From DATBGO01 sp963785765 (GTDB lineage: Bacteria; Actinomycetota; Actinomycetes; Streptosporangiales; Streptosporangiaceae): DNA of 64,000 nucleotides. Below are positions 33,861 to 42,442 of the stretch, one piece after another. Location: assembly GCA_963785765.1 (NCBI GenBank), contig CAWAWM010000002.1:1054001-1118000 (forward strand), written 5' to 3'. The position numbers and the translations under genes are program-made. Each line of letters begins with the position of its first letter. Positions within the stretch are counted from its first letter, which is position 1. The notes beneath the pieces were generated by a model. That model was not told the origin of the DNA. It was given only the letters and a program-made list of their open reading frames with translations, and made no database searches.

Positions 33861-34679
33861 TCAGGGCTGGTGCGCGACCGACAGCCTGACGTGCGCGCCC
33901 GGCGGCAGGCCGAGCTGCTGGGCGGCGTCACCCGCGTTAACCGCCAGCGAGATCAGCCCGGCGCTGTCGGTGAACGCGACGATCTCGCCGGGCGCCACCG
34001 AGGCAAAGGTCTCCAGGTACGGCACGGTCAGCTGACGGCGCCCGCACCGGACCACCAGCGGCGCGCCGAACCTGACCCCGAGCCGGCTGGCTTCGGCGGC
34101 CGGAATGGACAGCTGCACGTTGCCGAACCTGTCCACCGACATCACCTCCCCCTCGGCCTCCCCGTCCCGCACCCGGCTGGTCGGAGCGGGCAGCGACACC
34201 AGCTCGGCCGGCTTGATCTCGGTGCCGGCGGCCGTCAGTTCCGCTCCGGCGGCCAGGTGCGCGGCGGTGGGCATGAAGATGTCCCGGCCGTGGAAGGTCG
34301 GCGACACCGGGTGCAGCCACAGTTCGCCGTTGGTCAGCTGCACGGCGCGTTCCGCGCCGCCGAGCCCGGCCACCGCCCAGGACAGCACGCCGTTGTCCGG
34401 CCCGACCAGAATGCTCCCGCCGGCCTGTACGGCCACGCCGCGCCGCGCGGTCCCGACGCCGGGGTCGACGACCACCACGTGCACGGCGGGCGGCAGGTAC
34501 GGGACGGTCTGGGCCAGCACGGCCGCGCCGCGCCGTACGTCCCCGGGCGGCACCAGGTGCGTGATGTCGATGATCCGGGCGGCCGGGACAATCTTGGCGG
34601 CCACCCCGTGGCACGCCGCGACGAATCCGTCCTCCAGGCCGTAGTCAGTCAGGAATGTCAGGTAATCGAAGGAGGTCAC
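33861..34679 (-). CDS. SAM hydroxide adenosyltransferase (DUF62 family)
   Basis: A 272-residue enzyme of the fluorinase/chlorinase superfamily; members of this branch hydrolyse S-adenosylmethionine to adenosine and methionine. Signatures: FLTDYGLEDGFVAACHG at the N terminus (Asp binding SAM), VVVDPGVGTARRG, VGPDNGVLS and SPTFHGRDIFMPTAAHL. The C-terminal beta-barrel has SVDRFGNVQLSI. Cytoplasmic. Stands alone on the minus strand with short gaps to its neighbours. Confidence 0.92.
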   Translation of the reverse strand: MTSFDYLTFLTDYGLEDGFVAACHGVAAKIVPAARIIDITHLVPPGDVRRGAAVLAQTVPYLPPAVHVVVVDPGVGTARRGVAVQAGGSILVGPDNGVLSWAVAGLGGAERAVQLTNGELWLHPVSPTFHGRDIFMPTAAHLAAGAELTAAGTEIKPAELVSLPAPTSRVRDGEAEGEVMSVDRFGNVQLSIPAAEASRLGVRFGAPLVVRCGRRQLTVPYLETFASVAPGEIVAFTDSAGLISLAVNAGDAAQQLGLPPGAHVRLSVAHQP

Positions 34680-34759
34680 GAAGGGTGAGCGTACGTCTCA
34701 GGGAGCGTCACGCATAGGCCTGCCTACGATGCAATTGGCAAGAACTACTGGGAGGCAGG

Positions 34760-35002
34760 ATGGCGGCGCTGTCTGAGCTGGAGATGCGCATCCTGGCCTT
34801 CGAGCGGAGCTGGTGGCGCGTAGCGGGCGCGAAGGAGCGGGAAATCCTCGAAGTGCTCGGCATGCCGGTCACCCGGTATTACCAGTTGCTCAACGAGCTG
34901 ATCGACCGGCCGGAGGCAGCCCAGTTCGATCCGGTGCTGGTCGCGCGGCTGCGCAGGCAGCGCAGCAGGCGGAGCCGGATGCGGTCGCCGGGCCAGGAGT
35001 GA
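34760..35002 (+). CDS. DUF3263-family small protein
   Basis: An 80-residue protein with the DUF3263 pattern: MRILAFERSWWRVAGAKERE then ILEVLGMPVTRYYQLLNELI, and a basic C-terminal tail (RLRRQRSRRSRMRS). The central part looks like a helix-turn-helix, so DNA binding is plausible but unproven. Conserved in actinobacteria. GGGAGG lies about 9 bases before ATG 34760. Confidence 0.85.
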   Translation: MAALSELEMRILAFERSWWRVAGAKEREILEVLGMPVTRYYQLLNELIDRPEAAQFDPVLVARLRRQRSRRSRMRSPGQE

Positions 35003-35161
35003 CGCCAGGCCATGGTCAGAGAAGCCGTGGTCAGAGAAAGAGATAGGCCGGCCGCCCGGATCCATGTTCGCCCAGGTAAGAGAGATTGACGATTACTTCT
35101 AGCAAAAACACAGTTACGCAGTGCTTCAAGTCGGCTTCGGTGAACGCTACGCTCCGGTGCG

Positions 35162-36406
35162 GTGATCAACTATCTGGATACGATTTCCGCTGACCGGGCC
35201 GGTCACCTCCCGGCCAGCTTCCCGGCCAGCTTCCCGGCCGCCTGGCCGCCGTTCCCGTCCCCGGTCCCGCTGACCCGCCCGTCGATTGACGATGCCGAGC
35301 TCGCCGCCGTGGCGGACGTGTTCGACTCCGGCTGGATGGCCGGCCAGGGCACTCGCAGCCTGGCGCTGGAGGCGGACGTCAAGAAGCTGACCGGCCGCCA
35401 GCACGCGGTGGCGGTGAACGACTCCACGGCGGGGCTGCACCTGGCCCTGGCCGGGTTAGGACTGGGACCTGGCCACGAGGTCATCGTGGCCGATTACAGC
35501 TTTCCTGGAACCGGCCACGCGGTGCGGTATTGCGGCGCGACGCCGGTCTTCCTCGATGTGCGCGCGGACACCGGCACGATCGACGCGGACCTCGTCGAGG
35601 CTGCCATCACCTCGCGCACTCGCGCCATCGTGGCCGTCGACACCCTCGGGATGCCGGCCGACTGGGGCCCGCTGGAGCGGCTCGCCTGGCAGCACGGCCT
35701 GTTCCTGATCGAGGACGCGGCCTGCTCGGCGGGCGGGGCCTACCGCGGCCGCTCCTGCGGCAGCTTCGGCGAGGTAGCCGTCCTCTCCCTGGACGCGCGC
35801 ACGGGGATCACCTGCGGCGAAGGCGGCGTGGTCACCACCAACGACGCGGTCCTGGCCGCGCGGGTCCGCCGGGACGCCTGCTTCGGGATGGACAGCGGGC
35901 CGGACCGCCAGGCCGCCGGCCATGGCACCGGCACCTCAGCCGCGGTTCCTGGCTCCGGTTACAGCTATCAGCTCTCCGACGTCCTGGCGGCGGTCGCCTC
36001 CGTGCAGCTCAGCAAAATCGACCAGTTCGTGGCGCGCCGCAGGGAACTCGCGGCGCGGTACGCGGAGCTGCTGGCCGGCGTGCCTGGCATCCTGCTGCCG
36101 TCCGTCCCGCCGGATCGCTCCCCGACCTGGCAGACCTACGCGGTCACGGTGCAGCGGCCGCTGCGCAGGGACGCCGTGGCCACGGCGCTGCGCGGGCACG
36201 GGATCGGCTGCAATATCGGCACCTACGCACTGCACCGGCAGGGCGGCTACGGCAGCGGGACCGCGCCGTGCCCGGTTTCGGACGAGCTCGCTGAACGCCA
36301 TCTGGCGCTGCCGATGTACCCCGACCTGACCGACACCGACCAGGCGCGGGTGGCCGCGGCGCTCGCCACCGTGATCCGCGAGCAGCCGGCCGGTGGTGGT
36401 TCGTAA
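35162..36406 (+). CDS. DegT/DnrJ/EryC1/StrS-family protein lacking the PLP lysine
   Basis: A 414-residue fold-type I aminotransferase-like protein. NDSTAGLHLALAGLGLGPGHE and IEDAACSAGGAYRG are typical, the latter with the pyridine-binding Asp (about 185). At the Schiff-base site the usual S-x-x-x-x-K before G-E-G-G reads SLDARTGITCGEGG, so Thr214 replaces the Lys. ColD-type dehydratases in this family replace Lys by His; Thr would be more unusual. It may be a PMP-dependent enzyme, a non-catalytic sensor or an inactive relic. Sugar-nucleotide modification is the family norm. GTG 35162 has no ribosome site, but TACGCT lies about 9 bases upstream, so the mRNA may be leaderless. Confidence 0.75.
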   Translation: MINYLDTISADRAGHLPASFPASFPAAWPPFPSPVPLTRPSIDDAELAAVADVFDSGWMAGQGTRSLALEADVKKLTGRQHAVAVNDSTAGLHLALAGLGLGPGHEVIVADYSFPGTGHAVRYCGATPVFLDVRADTGTIDADLVEAAITSRTRAIVAVDTLGMPADWGPLERLAWQHGLFLIEDAACSAGGAYRGRSCGSFGEVAVLSLDARTGITCGEGGVVTTNDAVLAARVRRDACFGMDSGPDRQAAGHGTGTSAAVPGSGYSYQLSDVLAAVASVQLSKIDQFVARRRELAARYAELLAGVPGILLPSVPPDRSPTWQTYAVTVQRPLRRDAVATALRGHGIGCNIGTYALHRQGGYGSGTAPCPVSDELAERHLALPMYPDLTDTDQARVAAALATVIREQPAGGGS

Positions 36407-36411
36407 CGGAT

Positions 36412-37884
36412 TCAGCCCGGCTGGTCGAGCGCGTCGAGCTGGTCGGCGAACCATTGGGCGGGCGGCAGGGCGCTCGCCGCCTGGGCGAGTGCTGCGGCCC
36501 GGCGCCTCCGTTCGGAATCCTCCATGATCAGTGCCTCATGCAGGGCCTCAGCGGTGCCGGTCACGTCGAAGGGGTTAACCAGCAGCGCCCAGGGCCCGAG
36601 TTCGGCGGCCGCCCCCGCCTCGGTGGACAGCACGAGCGCGCAGGCCCGGTCCGACAGGATCGGGCCCTCCTTGGCCACCAGGTTCATGCCGTCCCTGATC
36701 GGGTTGACCAGCAGCACGTCGGCGAGCCTGTAGGCGGCCAGGGAGCGCGCGTAGTCGTCGTTGACCTCGAGGATCAGCGGATTCCAGTCGTCGGTGCCGA
36801 ACTCGTCCTCGATCTGCCTGGCCATCCGCTGCACGCAGGCGGTGTACTCGCGGTACTCGGGCAGATCGTGCCGGGACGGGTAGGCGAACGCCACGTGCAT
36901 CACCTGGCCGCGCCACTCCGGATGAGTGACCAGTAGCTCCCGGTAGGCGGCCAGGCCGCGGACGATGTTCTTGGACAGCTCGGTGCGGTCGATCCTGACC
37001 ACCAGCCGCCGACCGCCCGCCGCCTCGGCCAGCGCGTCGACCCGCACCTGTACGTCAGGCTCGGCAGCGCGGGCGATCAGCTCGTCGGCCTGGACGCCCA
37101 GCGGGTGCACGCCGATGCTGGTGACGCGCCCGGCGTAGCTGACCTGCTGGCGGGCCCGGTCCACGTCGGCGCCCAGGATCACCTCGCAGCAGTCCACGAA
37201 CGCGCCGGCCCAGCGCTGGCAGAGAAACCCGGCGTGGTCCGCGCCGAGGATCCCGGCCAGCACCTCGCGCCCCACCGCATCGGGCAGCATCCGGTAGTAC
37301 TCAGGCGGCGCCCACGGCGTGTGCGTGAAATGCGCGATCTTGATGTCAGGACGCAGCTCGGCGAGCATCCGGGGGACGAGCGTCAGGTGATAGTCCTGGA
37401 CCATCGCGCGCTGCGGGCGGCCGGGGCCCGCCGGGTCGGCGTCGGCCGCCAGCGCCCGCGCGAACGCGGCGTTGTAGGCGCGGAACGAGTCCCACTCCCG
37501 GCGGAACGCCAGCCCGAAGTGCGGCTGGTTCGGCGTGTCGTAGAGCATGTGGTGGACGAACCACAGCGTGGAGTTGGCCACCGCGTTGTAAGCGCGCTGG
37601 AAGGTCCCGGACGGGATGTCGAGCATCTGGACCCCCGCGCCGCCCGCGGCGCCGTCCAGGCCGAGCAGCCCGCCGGGGGACCGCCGCGCCGCCGCGCGGT
37701 CGGCGTCGCCCAGCGCGGCGCAGATCCATAGCACGTCAGCCTGGCTCGCGACGGAAGCGAGCCCGGAGACCATCCCGCCGCCGCCGCGCCGCACCGACAG
37801 CTGCCCGTCATAGTCGAGCGTGAACGACACCGGGCCCCGGTTGGACGCCAGCAGTACCCGCCGGGCGGATGATCGTGGTCCCAT
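36412..37884 (-). CDS. otsA: Trehalose-6-phosphate synthase (GT20)
   Basis: About 490 residues from ATG 37884; the frame stays open to TTG 37974, but the extra part is not conserved-looking. OtsA joins UDP-glucose and glucose-6-phosphate. Signatures: LLASNRGPVSF, the RRGGGGMVSGL loop, WVHHM-like FVHHMLYD, QDYHLTLVPRML, FTHTPWAPPEYYRMLP, and the C-terminal donor site NPIRDGMNLVAKE with LSTEAGAAAELG. A phosphatase partner (OtsB) is not adjacent. Convergent with the DegT-like gene (5 bases between stops). Confidence 0.92.
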   Translation of the reverse strand: MGPRSSARRVLLASNRGPVSFTLDYDGQLSVRRGGGGMVSGLASVASQADVLWICAALGDADRAAARRSPGGLLGLDGAAGGAGVQMLDIPSGTFQRAYNAVANSTLWFVHHMLYDTPNQPHFGLAFRREWDSFRAYNAAFARALAADADPAGPGRPQRAMVQDYHLTLVPRMLAELRPDIKIAHFTHTPWAPPEYYRMLPDAVGREVLAGILGADHAGFLCQRWAGAFVDCCEVILGADVDRARQQVSYAGRVTSIGVHPLGVQADELIARAAEPDVQVRVDALAEAAGGRRLVVRIDRTELSKNIVRGLAAYRELLVTHPEWRGQVMHVAFAYPSRHDLPEYREYTACVQRMARQIEDEFGTDDWNPLILEVNDDYARSLAAYRLADVLLVNPIRDGMNLVAKEGPILSDRACALVLSTEAGAAAELGPWALLVNPFDVTGTAEALHEALIMEDSERRRRAAALAQAASALPPAQWFADQLDALDQPG

Positions 37885-37967
37885 GTCCGGCGAGGCTATC
37901 TGGCCCGGCGGCATCGTTCGCGGATGCCGACGGGAGTTTGCGTGTCCCGCCCCGGACAAACCGGGTG

Positions 37968-37996
37968 CGGACAACCGGGCACGATCCAGCTAGAAT
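37968..37996 (+). promoter_or_regulatory. Putative promoter of the SAM riboswitch-thrC transcript
   Basis: CGGACA (37968-37973), a 17-bp spacer and TAGAAT (37991-37996) give a good sigma-70 type promoter. Transcription would start about 38003, some 15 bases before the riboswitch P1 stem. Confidence 0.55.
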
Positions 37997-38017
37997 GACT
38001 CACACAACTGAATAACG

Positions 38018-38208
38018 CTCATCCAGAGGGGTGGAGGGATCGGCCCTGTGAAGCCCCGGCAACCATCACGGTGAGTATCAGCCCGCGCTATCGGCGCGGG
38101 CGAGGCGCCCGCTTCCGGCGGGCGGCTCAGGCGTTCGCCATCGCGAGGCCACCCCGTGACAGGTGCCAACTCCGGCCCGGCAGCCAGCAGGCTGCCGGGA
38201 AAGATGAG
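38018..38208 (+). promoter_or_regulatory. SAM-I (S-box) riboswitch upstream of threonine synthase
   Basis: The conserved aptamer blocks appear in order: AGAGGGGTGGAGGGA, GGCCCTGTGAAGCCC then CGGCAACC, GGTGCCAACTCC, and GAAAGATGAG closing P1 with CTCATC at 38018-38023. An insertion of about 90 bases with two GC-rich hairpins extends the region between the P2-P3 core and the late conserved block. It ends 18 bases before the thrC start. The P1 3' strand overlaps the AGGAGAG ribosome site region, so control of translation start is likely: with SAM bound the site would be occluded. Confidence 0.9.
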
Positions 38209-38225
38209 GAGAGAGGCCTCGCCAC

Positions 38226-39482
38226 GTGAGTATCGCGGTAACGACGAAGATCCCGTCCAGACTCGGTTATGCCTGTGAGCTGGCCTGCCGGGAATGCGGG
38301 CAAAGCTATGAGCTCGGGGCCACGCACGCCTGCGCCGAGTGCTTCGGGCCGCTGGAGGTCAGGTACGACCTGCCGCCGCTGACCCGGGCCGACATCGAGG
38401 CCGGGCCGCACAACATCTGGCGGTACGCCAGCCTGCTGCCGGTCCCGCCGGACGTGGCGGCCCGGCCCAACACCGAGCCCGGCTGGACCCGGCTGGTCAG
38501 GGCCGACCGGCTCGCGGCGGCTCTGGGGATGCGGTCGCTGTGGATCAAGGATGAGCGCGGCAACCCGACCCACTCGTTCAAGGACCGCGTGGTGGCGGTC
38601 GCCCTCGCCTCGGCGCTGGAACTCGGCTTCCGGGTGCTGGCCTGCCCGTCGACAGGCAACCTGGCCAACGCGGTGGCCGCGGCGGCGGCGCGCGCCGGGA
38701 TCAGGTCCGTGGTGCTCATCCCGGCCGACCTGGAGCGGCAGAAGATCACCGGGACCGCGATCTACGGCGGCACGGTGGTCACGGTCCAGGGCAACTACGA
38801 CGACGTGAACCGGCTGGCCTCCGAGCTCGCCGACGACCACGACGACTGGGCCTTCGTCAACGTCAACGTGCGGCCCTATTACGCCGAGGGCTCCAAGACG
38901 ATCGGGTTCGAGGTCGCCGAGCAGCTCGGCTGGCGGCTGCCGCCGCAGATCGTGGTCCCGGTCGCGTCCGGGGCACAGCTTGTCAAGATCGACAAGGCGT
39001 TCCGCGAGCTGGCCGCGCTCGGCCTGGTCGAGGAGGATCCGGGCCCGCGGGTGTTCGGCGCGCAGGCAACCGGCTGCTCGCCGGTGGCGGCCGCGTTCCG
39101 GGCCGGTCACGACGTGGTGCAGCCGGTCCGGCCGGACACCATCGCCAAGTCGCTGGCGATCGGCAACCCGGCCGACGGGCCCTACGTGCTCGATGTGGTG
39201 CGGCGCACCGGCGGTGCGGTGGCCGACGTGTCCGACGCGGAGATCGTCGACGCGATCGGGCTGCTGGCCGCCACCGAGGGCATCTTCGCGGAGACCGCCG
39301 GCGGGGTCACCCTCGCGACGCTGCGCAAGCTGCTGGCCGCGGGGCAGATCGACCCCGGCGCCGAGACCGTGATCATCAACTCGGGCGACGGCCTGAAGAC
39401 CCTCGATGCCGTCGCGGGCTCGGTCACCGTCGCAGGCCCGATCCGGCCCCGGCTGGCCGCGTTCGCCGAACTGGAATCATGA
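38226..39482 (+). CDS. thrC: Threonine synthase
   Basis: A 418-residue PLP enzyme that converts O-phosphohomoserine to threonine. The PLP lysine is Lys119 in NPTHSFKDRVV. The glycine-rich phosphate loop STGNLANAVAAAAARAG and VPVASGAQLVKIDKAF are present. The N terminus has a zinc-ribbon-like C-x2-C ... C-x2-C (Cys21, 24, 36, 39), common in actinobacterial ThrC. GTG 38226 follows an AGGAGAG site. It is controlled by the SAM riboswitch just upstream and followed by cysO 13 bases later. Confidence 0.95.
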   Translation: MSIAVTTKIPSRLGYACELACRECGQSYELGATHACAECFGPLEVRYDLPPLTRADIEAGPHNIWRYASLLPVPPDVAARPNTEPGWTRLVRADRLAAALGMRSLWIKDERGNPTHSFKDRVVAVALASALELGFRVLACPSTGNLANAVAAAAARAGIRSVVLIPADLERQKITGTAIYGGTVVTVQGNYDDVNRLASELADDHDDWAFVNVNVRPYYAEGSKTIGFEVAEQLGWRLPPQIVVPVASGAQLVKIDKAFRELAALGLVEEDPGPRVFGAQATGCSPVAAAFRAGHDVVQPVRPDTIAKSLAIGNPADGPYVLDVVRRTGGAVADVSDAEIVDAIGLLAATEGIFAETAGGVTLATLRKLLAAGQIDPGAETVIINSGDGLKTLDAVAGSVTVAGPIRPRLAAFAELES

Positions 39483-39495
39483 AGGCAGGCAGCAC

Positions 39496-39771
39496 ATGAG
39501 CGTGTCCGTACGCATCCCGACCATCCTGCGCACCTACACCGGTGGCGCCGCTGAGGTGACGGCGCAGGCCGGGACCCTGCGGGAGGTTCTCGCCGGGCTG
39601 GATGCCGACTATCCGGGGCTCGCGGGCCGGATTCTTGACGACTCCGGCAAGCTGCGCAGGTTCGTCAACGTCTACGTCGGCGATGAGGACGTGCGGCTGG
39701 CCCAGGGACTCGACACCACGGTGCCACCGGGAATCCAGGTATCGGTCATCCCGGCGGTGGCGGGCGGCTGA
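39496..39771 (+). CDS. cysO: CysO-like sulfur carrier protein (ThiS/MoaD family)
   Basis: A 91-residue ubiquitin-like protein ending in Ala-Gly-Gly, the tail that is adenylated and thiocarboxylated. It strongly resembles mycobacterial CysO: VSVRIPTILRTYTGG at the start, FVNVYVGDEDVRLAQGL in the middle and SVIPAVAGG at the end. CysO donates sulfide to CysM for cysteine synthesis and is activated by a MoeB-type enzyme. ATG 39496 follows AAGGCAGG. It shares the riboswitch-controlled transcript with thrC. Confidence 0.92.
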   Translation: MSVSVRIPTILRTYTGGAAEVTAQAGTLREVLAGLDADYPGLAGRILDDSGKLRRFVNVYVGDEDVRLAQGLDTTVPPGIQVSVIPAVAGG

Positions 39772-40126
39772 GGCCCGAAATCGGGGTCCGGCGGGCCCGT
39801 GTTCGCCGAAATCCCGTGCCGCCGGGGCCACCGCGCCGGTCCATCGGGGCCGCTGGCTGCCACATCCGCAGCAGCGGGCTGCGCCGTCGCCGCGGCGTCC
39901 CGTCGTCTTGCCGCGGCGACGTCGGCACATCAGGGTTAGCCGTTTTAGGGGAGTAACTGGGCACGAGTGCGCACGGCACGTTGTAAAGTCGTGTCCGGTC
40001 GCTGTCGGCACGGCGAGAACGGCAGGCGCAGCCTGCCTAGCACGTCTGGTTCGTTCCGCGATCGACGGGTTCCGCGGTGACAAGGGCGGAACCCGAAGCC
40101 CGAGCAGAGTTAGGGAGTTGTTGGTA
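39772..40126 (+). other. Long leader of the cold-shock gene
   Basis: About 355 bases without a gene. TAAAGT near 39981 is a possible -10 box, which would leave a 5' leader of about 130 bases, a usual feature of cold-shock mRNAs. GC-rich inverted repeats just after the cysO stop could end the thrC-cysO transcript. Confidence 0.4.
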
Positions 40127-40327
40127 ATGGCTCAGGGCACCGTCAAATGGTTCAACGCGGACAAGGGCTACGGCTTCATCGCGGTCGACGGTGGTAGGGA
40201 CGTGTTTGTGCACTTCTCAGCCATCCAGTCGGATGGCTACCGCAGCCTCGAAGAAGGCCAGCGGGTCGAATTCGAGATCACGCAGAGCGACCGCGGACCG
40301 CAGGCTGAGGCAGTCCGCACCGTGTAA
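40127..40327 (+). CDS. Cold-shock protein, CspA family
   Basis: A 66-residue single-domain OB-fold protein with both RNA-binding motifs: KGYGFI (RNP1) and VFVHFSAI (RNP2), plus GTVKWFNADKG at the N terminus. It acts as an RNA chaperone. ATG 40127 has a GGGAG site about 10 bases upstream. The same frame is open far upstream (from 39602), but that part has shadow-like composition. Confidence 0.95.
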   Translation: MAQGTVKWFNADKGYGFIAVDGGRDVFVHFSAIQSDGYRSLEEGQRVEFEITQSDRGPQAEAVRTV

Positions 40328-40342
40328 GTCTCTGATCACGCG

Positions 40343-40383
40343 CCAGGAGGCCCGGTACCCAGCGAGGGGTCCGGGCCTTCTGG
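40343..40383 (+). terminator. Hairpin after the cold-shock gene
   Basis: A strong GC-rich inverted repeat (CCAGGAGGCCCGG paired with CCGGGCCTTCTGG, short loop) 15 bases after the csp stop codon. There is no T-run, as usual in high-GC actinobacteria. Confidence 0.65.
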
Positions 40384-40440
40384 CATGCCGGCGCAGGGCG
40401 GCACGGGCCCAGCGCGGCCTTTCCGGAAGGCCCCTCCGGC

Positions 40441-40466
40441 TTGCACTCTCACCCTGAGAGTGCTAA
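40441..40466 (+). promoter_or_regulatory. CIRCE operator 1 (HrcA binding site)
   Basis: TTGCACTC, nine bases, GAGTGCTAA: nearly the CIRCE consensus TTAGCACTC-N9-GAGTGCTAA. HrcA represses groE genes through this element. Confidence 0.9.
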
Positions 40467-40474
40467 ACAGGTCG

Positions 40475-40501
40475 TTGGCACTCTCGGGGTGAGAGTGACA
40501 A
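40475..40501 (+). promoter_or_regulatory. CIRCE operator 2 (HrcA binding site)
   Basis: TTGGCACTC, nine bases, GAGTGACAA: a second, slightly weaker CIRCE copy starting eight bases after the first. It lies about 130 bases before the groEL start. Confidence 0.85.
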
Positions 40502-40633
40502 CTAAGTGTGGCGTGGTCGGGGCGATGAGGCTGAGCAAGCGGCAGGCAGGGACTGTCCGCGGGTGATGCCGTCCGTCGCGGGCGTCGGCTCGATCGGCAC
40601 GCGAGGCACAAAGTTCCGGGAGGACTGGAGCCT

Positions 40634-42256
<1,623 letters not shown>

Positions 42257-42275
42257 TCCAGCTTCACGTACACCA

Positions 42276-42305
42276 GAGGCGGTCCCGGTAAGCCGGGGCC
42301 GCCTC
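42276..42305 (+). terminator. groEL terminator hairpin
   Basis: GAGGCGG-CCCGG, short loop, CCGGG-CCGCCTC: a 12-bp GC stem 20 bases after the groEL stop. No T-run. Confidence 0.75.
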
Positions 42306-42340
42306 CGGTGCGTTCCTGCTGTGCTGCGGCCCCGCATGAA

Positions 42341-42393
42341 GCCAGGTCCTGCCTGGCCGGCGCGCTAGCCAGGTCCTGCCTGGCCGGCGCGCT
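42341..42393 (+). repeat. 27-bp tandem duplication containing a small palindrome
   Basis: Two nearly exact adjacent copies (units starting GCCAGGTCCTGCCTGGC at 42341 and 42368). Each contains the inverted repeat CCAGG/CCTGG. It lies between the groEL terminator and the next gene. Confidence 0.8.
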
Positions 42394-42442
42394 TTCTGCG
42401 TGCCGGATGGCTAAGTCCCGGCTAAAGAGGGATTATCGGCGC

